Source: Neonectria sp. B-13
Taxonomy: Eukaryota; Ascomycota; Sordariomycetes; Hypocreales; Nectriaceae
DNA length: 64,000 bases
Assembly: GCA_002682825.1 (NCBI GenBank)
Contig: NOKP01000005.1
Coordinates: 248,001-312,000 of the forward strand
Direction of reading: 5' to 3'
Part shown: positions 12,069 to 23,000 of the stretch, one piece after another
How the letters are laid out: every line of letters starts with the position of its first letter
Position numbering within the stretch: the stretch's first letter is position 1
The notes under the pieces: generated by a model
What the model was told of the DNA's origin: nothing
Seen by the model: the letters and a program-made list of their open reading frames with translations, nothing else
Database searches by the model: none
Made by a program: the position numbers and the translations under genes

Positions 12069-15000
12069 TTATTTTTCAGCTTTCCTCGACTCCATTGTAT
12101 CCAATAGCGCCTTGAATAACCCGCCTTTCTGGAATCGCAAGTCGTCTAGCTGCCCACTCTCTGCCACTCGACCTTCGTCCATCACGACCACACGATCACA
12201 CTTCATCGCCAAATCCAGTCGATGTGCAATCATAATGACCGTGTATCCCGCGAACTCGTCCTGGATGATCTCCCACATCTTCTCGTCGGTATGAGAGTCG
12301 ACGCTCGACGAAACCTCGTCGAGAAGCAGGATCCCTCCTTTGGCCCCGGCGTGGTTTCGAACCCGTCGTCTGACAACTGCTCTTGCCAGATTGAAGAGTT
12401 GCTTTTGTCCCTGGCTGAGTGAATCAGGTGAAAAGGAGCAATCGAGCCTAGTTTGACTTTGCTCAGAGAGCTCCTGTCTGTTTGTCAGAAAGTCGAGGCT
12501 GTGTAGTTTCAATATGTCCAGAAGGTCATGATCTGATGCTTCGTTGAAAGGGTCCAAATTACTGCGCAAGGTTGAGCCCGAGCATGGAGGCAAGAAGATG
12601 GGGTCTTGGGAAACGGCGATGATGCGGCGACGCACAACGTCCCGATGGATCTTTTCGAGGGGAACGCCGTCAACTGTGATGCCGCTCGAGGGCTTGTTTT
12701 CCTGCAAAGGGTCGAGAAGACGGAGTAGGAGAAGAAGTAGAGATGATTTTCCGCTGTGTGATAGGTTAATTAGGGAGTTCTTTCAAGAATCCTGACTTTC
12801 TATTTCTCACCTTCCTGTTCGTCCTACGATCGCGACACGTTCGCCGGCATTGAACGTAATGCTGAGATCCCGAAGAGCTATGGCTCCCCGATCTGGTGAC
12901 TCTTCCCCACTATAAAATACGTTAGTTACTAGCACGATACGATACTCGAGCAATCAACTAACCTATATGATACCGATACATCTTTGATTTCGATCTGACC
13001 TCTCTGTGGCCACTTGTCATCCGGTAGGACGTCAACATCAGGTTGAGACTCGGTCTCAGTTGATGAGCTAAACGTCTTCAACCGAGCGACAGCTCCAATG
13101 CTCGTCTCAAGCGTAGTGTAAGATTGCACTATTGTTGCCAGCATGTCCCCGAAGTTCATCAGCGTGAGGAGCGTAGCTCCAGTAAAGCCGGAATCAGTGC
13201 GCAATTGTGTGGCGAGCGTGACGATGACGGTAGCAAGCAGCATGACGATGAGTCGGAGAACGAGTTGAAGCCATCGTTGAATCATGGCCAGTAGGTACGC
13301 AGGCCTCTGACTGGTGTCTAGTAGACTGTTACTAGTGGCTATAGAGGCACCGATGTGCTCCGAGGCTCGCAAGGTGACTAGCCCTGAAAGCGTGTCGATG
13401 AAGTGTGCGCTGCTCATTGTTAGCTATTCGTAGCAACCTAATCGGCAACTAATAAGTACAAACTCACTATAGAGGGGCTTTGCTCTCTAAGTCTAAGAGT
13501 CGGAGCTGCCTTGATGTTCGAAGGTAGAAGAGCTGAATATAGTAAACAACGCCGATCAAAAAGGGATAAGCCACAGCCAGCCACGGCGACGCAATCGCAA
13601 TTACAGCAGCCATGCCGACCACCGAGAACAGCGAAAGGGCAAAGTTGAGAAGAGAAAGAGGCAGTTCGCTGTCGATCAGAGTCAAGTCCTGAGCGAAGAG
13701 ATTTGTGATAGTTCCAGCGTCGACAAGAGCGAAAAAGCGCAAGGGTGCGCCGATGACGGTTCGCAATGCTCTCTGGTGCAGTCTCGAGCCGGTCTGCGAG
13801 ATCATGGACTGGGTGCATAGAAGGACAACAGCCATGAGAGATAACAAGCATGTCGTCTGAAGAAGGGCGTAGATGCCAAGATAAAATGCCCCTGAGTGTG
13901 TAGGATTCAGGCGCACCACGTCGGCAGACCAGTATTTCAGCCACACTGTTGGGAAATTCGATGTAAAGCCATAACAACAGCAGGATATAACGAACATGAA
14001 TATCACCCAGTTCGCCATGCTGGAAAAGTAGTGACGATACACACTGAAGTCTCCTAATTGTCGCGCTCCATCTTGTTGACGCGCCTCGACGGAATCATCA
14101 GCGTTTATCGAGTGCTCCGCCTCAGATGCAGAGTCAAGGACCTCTTCTTTCCCTTGATCGAGCAGCTTGTCATACTCGGCGCTTTTCTTACCATTCTGTA
14201 GGTGCCCTGCGATCACGAGGTCCTCGACAGTGCCCTGCGCCGTCAACAAACCATCCCCACTGATGGCTAACACCTTGTCGGCAAAATGCAGATACCGCTC
14301 ATCGTGGGTACACAGGACCACGGTAGCCTTTCTGCGAGCAAGAAGTCCCTGAGGTCCAAGAGTTCTTTGAAAGACCAGAGATGATGTTGAGACATCGAGA
14401 CCACTTAAAATATCGTCAAAAAGATATAGGTCCGTCTCGAGGTAAAGCGCCCGAGCTAGAGCGAGGCGCTGCTTTTGTCCGCCACTTAGCGAAATTCCAC
14501 TCCCGCCAATGTTGGTGCGGTCGCCTTGCGGCAGCTGTTTCAAGTCGGGTGCTAGAGCGGTAGCGTGCAAGGCCTGTTGGTAGCGTGTTGCGTCGAACTG
14601 GGCATGACCAACGATATTGGCGCGAATGGTATCGTTGAACAGAAATGGCGTCTGGTCACAATATCCAATCCTCCTAAAGTTGGCTCCGAGAGCGATGGTC
14701 CCAGATGAACATGTTGTCTCGCCGAGGAGGGCTTTGAGGAGAGTTGATTTGCCTGATGCTACAGGGCCAACGACAATGGTGAGAGAGGAGAAAGGTATAG
14801 TCAAGTTGATGTCTCTCAAGATGTAGTCCCCAATGGTCCATCCAAACTGTCCTCCCGTCACTTCAAGGGCTGGTACTTCTTTGGAGTCCTTGACCTTCTC
14901 GTGTGCCAAGGAGACATGCTCAGGTGTTGTGCGGGGGTCCACGCGACTCTCTTTTCTCATGTAAGCGTCGATGCGGCCCAAACAAGCAATGGCCGACATC

Positions 15001-16694
15001 AGACCCGGAATGTTCTGGAATAAGCTGACGAGGGGCCCAGCCAACAGCATTATGTAGGCCATAGCCGGGAAGATGCGCGTGACCTCAAGAGTCTGTGACG
15101 TGACCGCAAAAGCCATTAGGGGGCCGATTGTCATGGGCGTAAACGAGAGAGTGACAGCAATAACAAGCATCAGGCGCCACTTGCCTCCAATTCTGAGTTC
15201 CTTTTCACGCAGTCCCTGAATGAGTTTCTCCACAGCGCCCACCATGCCTGAGATTCGTAGTGATTTCATGGCCGAGATCGTAGTAGCCGTGGCAGTGACT
15301 CGCTCCTCGATTGCCTTCATCCAAGCAACTTGGCGGCGGCCGGTAATCGTGGCCACTCCTCCTGAAGCCGCAATGCAAATAATGACAACTACAATAGGGG
15401 CCGCAAAAGCTGCACCGAGCTGTCGCTCCAGAAGCCAAGAAGCCAGGGCCACTTCGACCGTGTTGGCCCAGTACTCATGAAGGGGCAAGAGACCCATCTT
15501 GATACGCTCAATATCGCTGTTCATCAGTGTGAGCGCTGCGGAGTCCGCGGCGATGGCGGTGGGTAGCGAAGTCGTCTTATCATACACGGCGGTAAAGAGA
15601 ACACCGCGCACCATGCAGGTAAATCTCTCTTGCCAGTAGAAGTAAAGGGCGTTGGAGATAGCCATGCCGGTATAAATGATAGCAGTGGCGCCAATCAGTC
15701 CGTAGCCGTGGTTTGGCTCGCTTGGCGACTGAAGGTAGGCGAGGATTGTTTGCATCAGGAACGGCTGGCAGAACGTGAAACCGATGACGGCCAGTCGAGG
15801 AATCACAGGCAGCAGAAGAGGAGCCGCCAAAGTAGTGAACATGCGCCGACTTAGGTGATAAAATGGGGGGATTATAGGCCCCTTGATCTCCCGTTGGTTC
15901 ACTTTGACCTGCAAGCAGGAGGCGGACATGGTTTGGTCGAGAGCATACAAGTCACCTACTGAAAGGAGAGACCGGAAACCTGAGAGGAATAACCGATCCA
16001 GCCATGAATAGGTAGACAGGCCGAAGATTCCACTTGTCTCCTCAGGGCTGTGGCGATCTTTCCAGTGCTGGGAGAGACTCTTGTACTGGGCTTCAAGAAC
16101 AAGGATAATGCCTTTGAGAACCGTCATGGCGACGGCAATCTCGGCTTGAGTAGCGGCATGGTGATGATGATGCTGCTGTCTGGCTAAAAGCCATAGAGTC
16201 CGGGTTCGCACAACGTCGAAAATCAAAGTCAGAGAGAGGAAGCAGCCCAGCAGTACTGAAGGTCTCAGCGACCGTTTGTGCTCAGCAAAAGAGATCAATA
16301 GAATAGTGAGTGTGACAGCGAATTGTAAGACATTAGAAGGGACTGATAGGTTGATGAGATTGGACCTGTGCTGAGCGGTGAGAACTAGCTGAGATAGTTG
16401 AAGGGCAGCAAATGTCACGATAACAGCCTGGGGATTCGTGTTAGAATCGCCGATGATCCAAGATGTAGGAAAGGGATCGAGAGCAGAACTTACAATTTTT
16501 GTCCACAGAAAGGCTGTGGCTTCAGCAAGGCTCGGCCTCCTAAGGAGCCATAAGAAACGGCCAAATGCTAGGACGAGAAAAAGACATGAAGGCAAAATCG
16601 AGAAGAAGATTTCTTCAAATTGGAGAGTGAAGTCGAAATTACCCCGGCACCCTTGGACTACAGGCCCAAAGGTATTGTCGTTGCGGCACGCCAT
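12069..16694 (-). CDS. ABC transporter, ABCC/MRP type (full transporter), five exons
   Basis: ATP-driven exporter of the plasma or vacuolar membrane and a likely exporter of the neighbouring NRPS product. The model is complement(join(12069..12753,12811..12909,12963..13409,13468..16427,16494..16694)), 1463 aa. Order: extra N-terminal membrane domain, TMD1, NBD1, linker rich in Asp/Glu/Ser, TMD2, NBD2. NBD1 has Walker A GPVASGKSTLL, signature LSGGQKQRLALARAL and Walker B LYLFDDIL, with Asp where the catalytic Glu would be, as is usual in MRPs. NBD2 has Walker A GRTGSGKSS (split by an intron), signature LSQGQKQ and Walker B GILLLDEVSSSVD. I chose ATG 16694 (MACRNDNTFGP), the start typical of this subgroup. 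Intron 16428-16493 is 66 nt and readable throughout. The other introns are 58, 53 and 57 nt with good branch sites. The gene points away from the acyltransferase and NRPS but sits directly beside them. Confidence 0.92.
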
Positions 16695-17253
16695 AGTTCG
16701 GGAAGGTTTGATGGCATGGTACAGATAAGAGATGAACCGGCTAGAATCGGCGCTGAACGGCCCAGAGATGGAATTGGCGGTGCTCAGCGAAAGCAGCTGT
16801 GGTACGAGCAAGTAAAAAGCCGGAGGCAATTGAGATCATGTAAAGTTGGAGGGCGAAGCACTCGTAGTCTGAGGCGATTCTTCGACTTCCCGCTGGACTG
16901 GATAGGGCATGTGTTAAGGCAAGGTAAGGCCAGGCTGCGCACGCACCTTCCATTTATGGCTGGAGCATGTAAGAGTCTCCCCACGGTGAATGGAGCACCA
17001 GACGAACCACCTTCCGAAAATGCAGACGATGAGACGCACTCGAATCCTTTGAGCGTGCGAACGCTCACGCCAAGTCACGGCCCCACATCAACACGGGCAC
17101 TAGCGGGTGGCGTCGAGTATGTACTTTCCCTATTGAGCTAGCTTGTAGATAGTAGCTTATAAGTTAACTTATATTTTTAACCTTTTAACGTTTAAGATTC
17201 TACTATGTAGTCTATGTAACTCTAGTCAGCAAGCCCAAGCCAGCCATCCCTGC
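16695..17253. other. Intergenic between acyltransferase 3' end and ABC transporter 5' end
   Basis: Contains the ABC transporter promoter and the acyltransferase 3' flank, both minus strand. The part from 17120 to 17220 is AT-rich and includes a perfect 16-bp palindrome (17158-17173). Nothing else is recognisable. Confidence 0.5.
17158..17173. repeat. Perfect 16-bp palindrome
   Basis: TATAAGTTAACTTATA is its own reverse complement. It is located about 80 bp past the stop codon of the acyltransferase gene, in AT-rich DNA. It could form a 3'-end hairpin or be a protein binding site. Confidence 0.6.
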
Positions 17254-19002
17254 CTACACGAACAAGTCCCCCTTGTAGCCTACACCAGCTTTGCCACCGC
17301 TCATTGTCCCGGCCAGGATCACGCGAGAGCCGCCCGCAGAAGAAGAAAGTGAACTGATCCCATGAACTCCGCCGGGCCCGAAGTCCAGTACTGTCTGGGC
17401 CGCCAGGGTCGACTCAGGGTACAGGGATGCGGTGGCTTTTCCCCAGTCAACACTCCTGCTCACCACCAACTCCACCAGCTTGTGGAGCACATTTCCCCTG
17501 CTTTCCAGTCCTCCTTCACAGCCGGTATCTTGTCCATCCTCGGTGCTGAAGACCGGAATCCCCATGGCGCCTGGCTGCAGCCAGATATCCTTGAGATCAT
17601 TCTGGACCATCGGGATCGCCTGATCCAGCCAACTGGTGTGGAATGGTACACTCACATCGAGAAACCTGCTCCCGACGACTTCAGCATTGCCATCGTCGCC
17701 TGCGCTCCTCTGCTGGACAAGGAGTTGCTTTGCCTTGCGGATCTGTAGGTTCAGTCCATACAAGTACTTGGGCGGCCCTGAGATGACAAAGTGTCGCGGC
17801 CCGTTTGTCATTGAAATGGCCAAGTAGCGGCCACCATGCTTGAGGTAACGATTCGTCGCATCGACACATCTCTGCAGATTCTCCCTCGTAAGACCCCGAA
17901 CGCTGAGCATCGGTGACGGCGCGTATTCGCCGTGGTCAATTGAATCCTGCACCATGGCTTCTGAAATCGCATTGTTGCGTTGTAGAGTGTTCCAGGCCTG
18001 CTGAGTGCGGACGCCAATCCAAAACAGCGTTGTCATGGCGGCACGAGTGGCTTCCCGCCATGAAGGCCAGTCATCCGCGACGGCTGTTGCCGCGGCCGTG
18101 ATGATGCCCTGTGAATGTCCCGTTGTTCCCGCGATGCGGCTGCGGAACTGACCCGGGGTGAGTCCTAGTGTCTTGCAAGTGACTTCGTAATGTGCGAGTT
18201 GAACGAGGCCTATCAGGGGCACGCTGACGGGTGCAGAGGTCAAATACGTCGAGTCTGGGACTTGGGCGGGATCGTGTAGCCATGCGAGGATGTCGAGACC
18301 TTGGGGCAGGAGTTGACTCGCGGTGCCATCCGTGCTCGAGAGATTGGTGAGCAATGTAGCCGAAGCGTGAATGAGGTCTTTCGTCAAGGAGGGATACGTC
18401 GTCATGATTTCGCGGAGTTCCTGAACGCAGTTGCTCCTCAGACCTTGGCCGCCAAAGACGGTGTATATCGTCGTTGGGGTACCCTTAGTTTTACTGCATG
18501 TCGTGCCAAAGAGACCACTCTCCTGCGGATAAATGTTGACGTTGGCAGCGTGTAGAGCCTCGTAGTAGGAGCGTAACAATTTCGATTTTTGGGGTTCCGA
18601 AATGGGAAAAGATGCGACGACGGTATGGATGTTCCTCGTAGCCAATATGCTTTGGTCCACGTAGTCGATCAGGAACCTCAGCAACTCCCGAGAAGCGTAG
18701 ACTTCTTCCTGTCCAGATTGCTGGATCTTTTTGGAGACCTGGTCTGCGTATTCCAGCACGAGCTCGAGCGAAGACTGTGCATCCTCGTCCTCGGCCTTGT
18801 CTCCTGAAGTGGGAGAGTCTGGAGGGCTGGGTTCAACATATGTTGAGCTTGCTTTGACATCGTGGAGTTTGCCAGAGAGCGCAAATAAATCATCTTGCCC
18901 GCCGGTCGCGAGAGTTGCAAGTGCCAGTAGCTGCGTAGCATTAAGTTTAGTCGTAGGCATAGTAGGCCTCGGCTGGGTTAGGTTATCGCTGCAGGCCATC
19001 AT
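17254..19002 (-). CDS. Stand-alone acyltransferase: AT region of a fungal FAS beta subunit
   Basis: Transfers an acyl group from CoA to a carrier protein, by homology with the N-terminal acetyltransferase of fungal fatty acid synthase subunit beta. It is 582 aa, with ATG at 19002 (a second ATG follows directly). A Ser/Asp-rich N-part (about 1-170) precedes TVFGGQG, the helix LAWLHDPAQVPDS, the nucleophile elbow TTGHSQG (Ser at about residue 296), FWIGVRTQQ, SMTNGPRHFVISGPP, the second catalytic residue in VPFHTSWL, and DFGPGG near the end. It stops just after RVILAGTM, exactly where the enoyl reductase of the full FAS beta would begin. It is therefore a one-domain protein rather than a chopped synthase: no ER/DH/MPT frames follow. 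It is divergent from the NRPS with 0.7 kb between them. The NRPS starts with a T domain without its own A domain, so loading that T with a fatty or short acyl unit is the obvious role (inference). Confidence 0.85.
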   Translation of the reverse strand: MMACSDNLTQPRPTMPTTKLNATQLLALATLATGGQDDLFALSGKLHDVKASSTYVEPSPPDSPTSGDKAEDEDAQSSLELVLEYADQVSKKIQQSGQEEVYASRELLRFLIDYVDQSILATRNIHTVVASFPISEPQKSKLLRSYYEALHAANVNIYPQESGLFGTTCSKTKGTPTTIYTVFGGQGLRSNCVQELREIMTTYPSLTKDLIHASATLLTNLSSTDGTASQLLPQGLDILAWLHDPAQVPDSTYLTSAPVSVPLIGLVQLAHYEVTCKTLGLTPGQFRSRIAGTTGHSQGIITAAATAVADDWPSWREATRAAMTTLFWIGVRTQQAWNTLQRNNAISEAMVQDSIDHGEYAPSPMLSVRGLTRENLQRCVDATNRYLKHGGRYLAISMTNGPRHFVISGPPKYLYGLNLQIRKAKQLLVQQRSAGDDGNAEVVGSRFLDVSVPFHTSWLDQAIPMVQNDLKDIWLQPGAMGIPVFSTEDGQDTGCEGGLESRGNVLHKLVELVVSRSVDWGKATASLYPESTLAAQTVLDFGPGGVHGISSLSSSAGGSRVILAGTMSGGKAGVGYKGDLFV

Positions 19003-19703
19003 TTTTGACAAAAGTTCGATCGAGCTGAGTGCTGGTTCCAGGCTGGTGGTTCCCGATAGTTAGTTCCAGTCTGTCGGTTCCGATACTACGCACTTTTAAA
19101 CATTCTTTATGTAGGATTGATCTTCCAATGCCCAGGACCATGATGGCGCCTTGCGGCTTGGGCTCCACGGATTGCAATTTTGACGCTTACCCTACCCCTC
19201 TGCCTGCGATGTTACCTGCCTTATTAGTCTGTACCTGGCAGGTTTCTGGGTGGACAAAACTGAAGCTTTGATGTCGTTGACCTGCCTTACGGGCGGCTAC
19301 CAACTGACGGGAACCCCCTAGCGCCTTCATGGGCACACTTGCAGTAGTACAAGGCCAGGAGTGGAAGTGGGGGGTCGGCTAGCATGAAGCCGTCATACTG
19401 CCAGGGGTTCGGTCAGCACTACTGCAACCTGTCACCAGGGAGGGTAGCATTGCGATGGTGTTCCATGAGCTACCCTGTGGATTCGGACTTCGAGTGCGAG
19501 ATACTTAGCATCAGCATCGTGACCAGGCACCCTGGCAGCTTGATGAGGGGCGGAAGAATGTACCTTATCTGAAAAGGCGTTTTTCCTACAAATCAAACGT
19601 GTGTCAAAGCTCCTTGGCCCATATAAGCCAGCCTTCAGAGTGGGATACCGTTTGGTCAGCTATAGCCCATCACTGCTGTGAATAGGATTCAGCAAAGCAC
19701 ACA
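19003..19703. promoter_or_regulatory. Bidirectional promoter of acyltransferase and NRPS
   Basis: A 700-bp region between two divergent biosynthetic genes. Near the acyltransferase are four RGTTCC units with exact 14-bp spacing (19034-19089). In the middle are two inverted repeats: TTGCAGTAGT (19339-19348) with ACTACTGCAA (19418-19427), and AGGGTAGC (19441-19448) with GCTACCCT (19469-19476). Near the NRPS is a TATA-like TATAAG (19622-19627), 77 bp before its ATG. The TAG at 19683-19685, in frame with the NRPS start, shows that the NRPS cannot begin further upstream without an intron. Confidence 0.6.
19034..19089. repeat. 14-bp direct repeat, four imperfect copies
   Basis: GGTTCC at 19034, GGTTCC at 19048, AGTTCC at 19062 and GGTTCC at 19076, exactly 14 bp apart, with partly conserved spacers (CAGGCTGGT, CGATAGTT, AGTCTGTC, GATACTAC). 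The array lies 30-90 bp upstream of the acyltransferase start codon. The regular spacing, close to 1.3 helical turns, suggests either a small tandem duplication or an operator-like array. Confidence 0.6.
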
Positions 19704-20080
19704 ATGAAACACAACACACCGCATTCCACTTTCTTCCCAACAGCGGGAGAAATTGACTGCGAAGCACTACGAAACATGGCGTCATCCCTACTGATCCCAT
19801 CCCATCTGAATGGGAACGGGGTAAAAAAGGCACGATACCAAACGGTTGGAGTTTTGTTCAATCTCGCCCAGCTATGGGCACATGTTCTCCAAATCCAAGA
19901 AAATACCATCACCCAAAACGACAACTTTTTCCAGCTCGGCGGCGACTCTCTTGCTGCCACACGGCTTTCAAATGTGGCATTGGAAGCTGGATTCATGCTT
20001 CCCGTGGAGCAAGTCTTTCTGTATCCCACATTGGCTCGGATGGCACAACTGCCATACGTCCCTGCTCAAGTGGCATCCAA
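19704..20080 (+). other. NRPS N-terminus: adenylation-tail fossil plus starter T domain (T0)
   Basis: Residues about 8-30 (PTAGEIDCEALRNMASSL) resemble the A10 tail of the other A domains of this protein (NASGKTDRRRLRAAGSS), but the catalytic Lys of GK is Glu. A complete T domain follows (DNFFQLGGDSLAATRL, phosphopantetheine Ser at residue 82, codon 19947-19949). The synthetase therefore seems to have lost the C-A part of a former first module while keeping its T domain, now usable as acceptor for an acyl starter. Confidence 0.75.
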
Positions 20081-23000
20081 CGCAGACGTCGGGCCATTCT
20101 CGCTGATTTCCAGCAAATTCGACGTCCAACAATGCATCTTGCAAGTGGCAAGCATGTGCTGCGTTCAGAGCGAACGCGTCGAGGACATCTACCCCTGTAC
20201 TCCATTACAGGAGGGCTTGCTCGCGTTGACGTCGAAGAGCCAGGACGATTATGTTCTTCAAAACAGAATGGAGTTGGCGACAGCGGTCGACATTGATCGC
20301 TTTCAAAAGGCATGGGAGCAAACTTCCAAAGCCATCCCGATACTGCGAACCCGTATCGTCCAGCATGACACCCTCGGATTTCTGCAGGTGGTGGTGAACG
20401 AGAACATTTCGTGGGTTCACGGCCACAATTTCGACACGTACATCAAAGATGACAGGGCCAAGACGATGGACCTTGGGCGACCTTTGGCTAGATACGCCTT
20501 AATACGCGACGAAGAGCAGAATGGTGTGTCGTTCGTGTGGACGGTTCACCACGCCCTGTATGATCGGGTTGCTCTCCCCCGGATACAAGAGGTCTTCAGC
20601 CAATTTTACCACGGGAACGAGGTCAATGACCTGCCTCCCTTCAGGACCTACGTGAACCACCTGATGAATAAGAGCCAGGCATCTTCACTGGCGTTCTGGG
20701 AATGGGTAACACTGGAATTTGACTCCGACACATTCCCGGCGCTGCCCGCTGGGATATCAGAAGCCAAACCAGACATTTCGGTGCAGCGACGTATCCAACT
20801 CCCCCAAAATAGCGGCACAGGTAAGGCGTCGACTAGCACTGTTACCGCAGCGATGATAATACGCGCGGCCTGGGCGCTTGTAGTCCATCACAACACGGGC
20901 GCAGACGACATCGTCTTCGGCGCCACCCTGTCGGGCCGCAACGCCCCTATCCCGGGGATGAACGACATCATGGGGCCTACGATAGCGACTGTCCCTGTAC
21001 GTGTGCGGATCCCTTCGGGAGTAACCGAATCTTCAGTGACGGTTGCTGAGTTTCTCGAGAGCGTGCAAGAGCAGACGGCTGATATGATGCCCTTTGAACA
21101 CGCTGGGTTGCAACACATTGCGCGGATCAACAGCGAGGCGCAACGAGCTTGCAACTTCCAGACCATCTTGATTGTACAAAACGCCGATGACGGTGTAGTG
21201 TCGGATAACTCTGCCACCATTGGAGTCTGGCAGAAGACGCCGCAGATCTTGGAGACTGCGACGTACCCGCTCGCCATCGTCTGCACGCTTAGCGAAGGCT
21301 ACGTTGAGGTCGTTGCGAGCGTAGACTCGAGAGTACTTGAGAGTTGGAGGGCTGAGAGGATGCTGGCTCAGTTGGCCCACACTATCGGGCAGTTCGCCAG
21401 CTCGTCGGCGGATACGAAGCTGGATACCCTGGATCATCTCATGCCATCTGATCTGGAGACGATATGGAAGTGGAACGAAACTGTCCCACATGCGATTGAA
21501 AGAACACTTCATGATGTGGTCACGGAGAAGGGGAGAGAGCTACCAGATGCCACAGCTATCGAGGCATGGGATGGCAAGATGACATACTTTGAACTGGAAA
21601 GCGTCACGGCACGTCTTGCCTACCACCTTGTCAAGAAGGGCGTCAGCCAGGGCGTTTTGGTACCACTGTTCTTTGAGAAGTCTATATGGGCGATCGTGTC
21701 AATGCTCGCCGTACTAAAGGCTGGTGGTACGTTTGTACCGTTGGATGCCACGCATGCCAGAGATCGGAGAGAAAACATTCTCGAGCAGACTGGCGCCAAC
21801 ATCGTCCTTGTATCTGCACAACATTCTGGTCTTTCTTTAGGTTCAGGTAGACATGCCATACCGATCAGCCAAGAATTCCTCAAGAACCTGGATGAACTTG
21901 ATTTGGAAGCAATGGTACTACCACCTGTCAGCCCTCAAAGCATCGCTTATGCCATCTTCACGTCCGGAAGTACAGGCACTCCTAAAGGAGTACTCATCCC
22001 ACACCAGGCTATAGTCACAAGTTCAACCCACCATGGCGCACGGATGGATCTTAACCCGAGCTCGCGAGTGCTGCAGTTCGCAGCCTACATCTTCGACGCC
22101 TCCATTGCCGACATCTTTACCACACTCATCTTCGGCGGTACGGTCTGCACGGCATCAGACGCCAGTCTCCGGAACGACTTGACGGGGAGCGTTTGCAAAA
22201 TGCAAGTCAATACGGTATTAGCTACCCCGTCTGTTGCCAGGCTCATCCAGCCCGATGAGGCGCCCTGCGTGACCAAGGTAATGGTTGCTGGCGAGACGCC
22301 GCTGCAGGAGGACTGTGAGCGGTGGAAGCACGTCACGATGTTTCAGGGCTACGGACCTACCGAGTGCGCTGTGCTCTGCACAGTTGGTGATGTCGACGAA
22401 ACCCAGAATATGCATAATCGGACTCACGATATCGGAAGAGCGACAGGGTCGGTCAGTTGGGTCGTCGACCCCAACAACCACAACAAAGTCCTCCCCATCG
22501 GCGCCGTGGGGGAGTTGCTCATCGAAGGACCGATTCTGGCCCGGGGTTATCTCCACGACCCGGTCACGACTGCAAAGACGTTTATCAAGGACCCGGGGTG
22601 GTTACTCGAAGGAGGAGCAGGCTCGCCTGGTCGCCGCGGCAGGTTGTATAAGACGGGTGACCTGGTCCGGTACGGCGCGGACGGCAGGCTGTTCTATGTC
22701 AACCGCAAGGATACGCAGGTTAAAGTCCGCGGACAGCGCCTAGAACTTTCAGGGGTTGAGCACCACACCTTACAGTGCCTCATTCCGAAAGCGCAGAATG
22801 TCGTGGCCGAGGTCTTGCAGACAAGTGGGGAAGGGTCAAGTTCAGTGCTCGCAGCGTTCCTGGTCCTTGCCCCTGAAGAGTACCAAGGGGTTGTGGCCAA
22901 TGATACAAATCAGCTGTTCAACGGGTTGGGTATGAGGACCTTTTTGCCATCTGCCGCCATCGAGGACGAGTTAGCCAGACGGCTCCCGAGTTACATGATC

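Noticed and set aside
17254..19002. Degraded full-length FAS beta gene
   Set aside because: The frame is intact with clear ends, and no ER, DH or MPT sequence follows, so it is a genuine one-domain protein.
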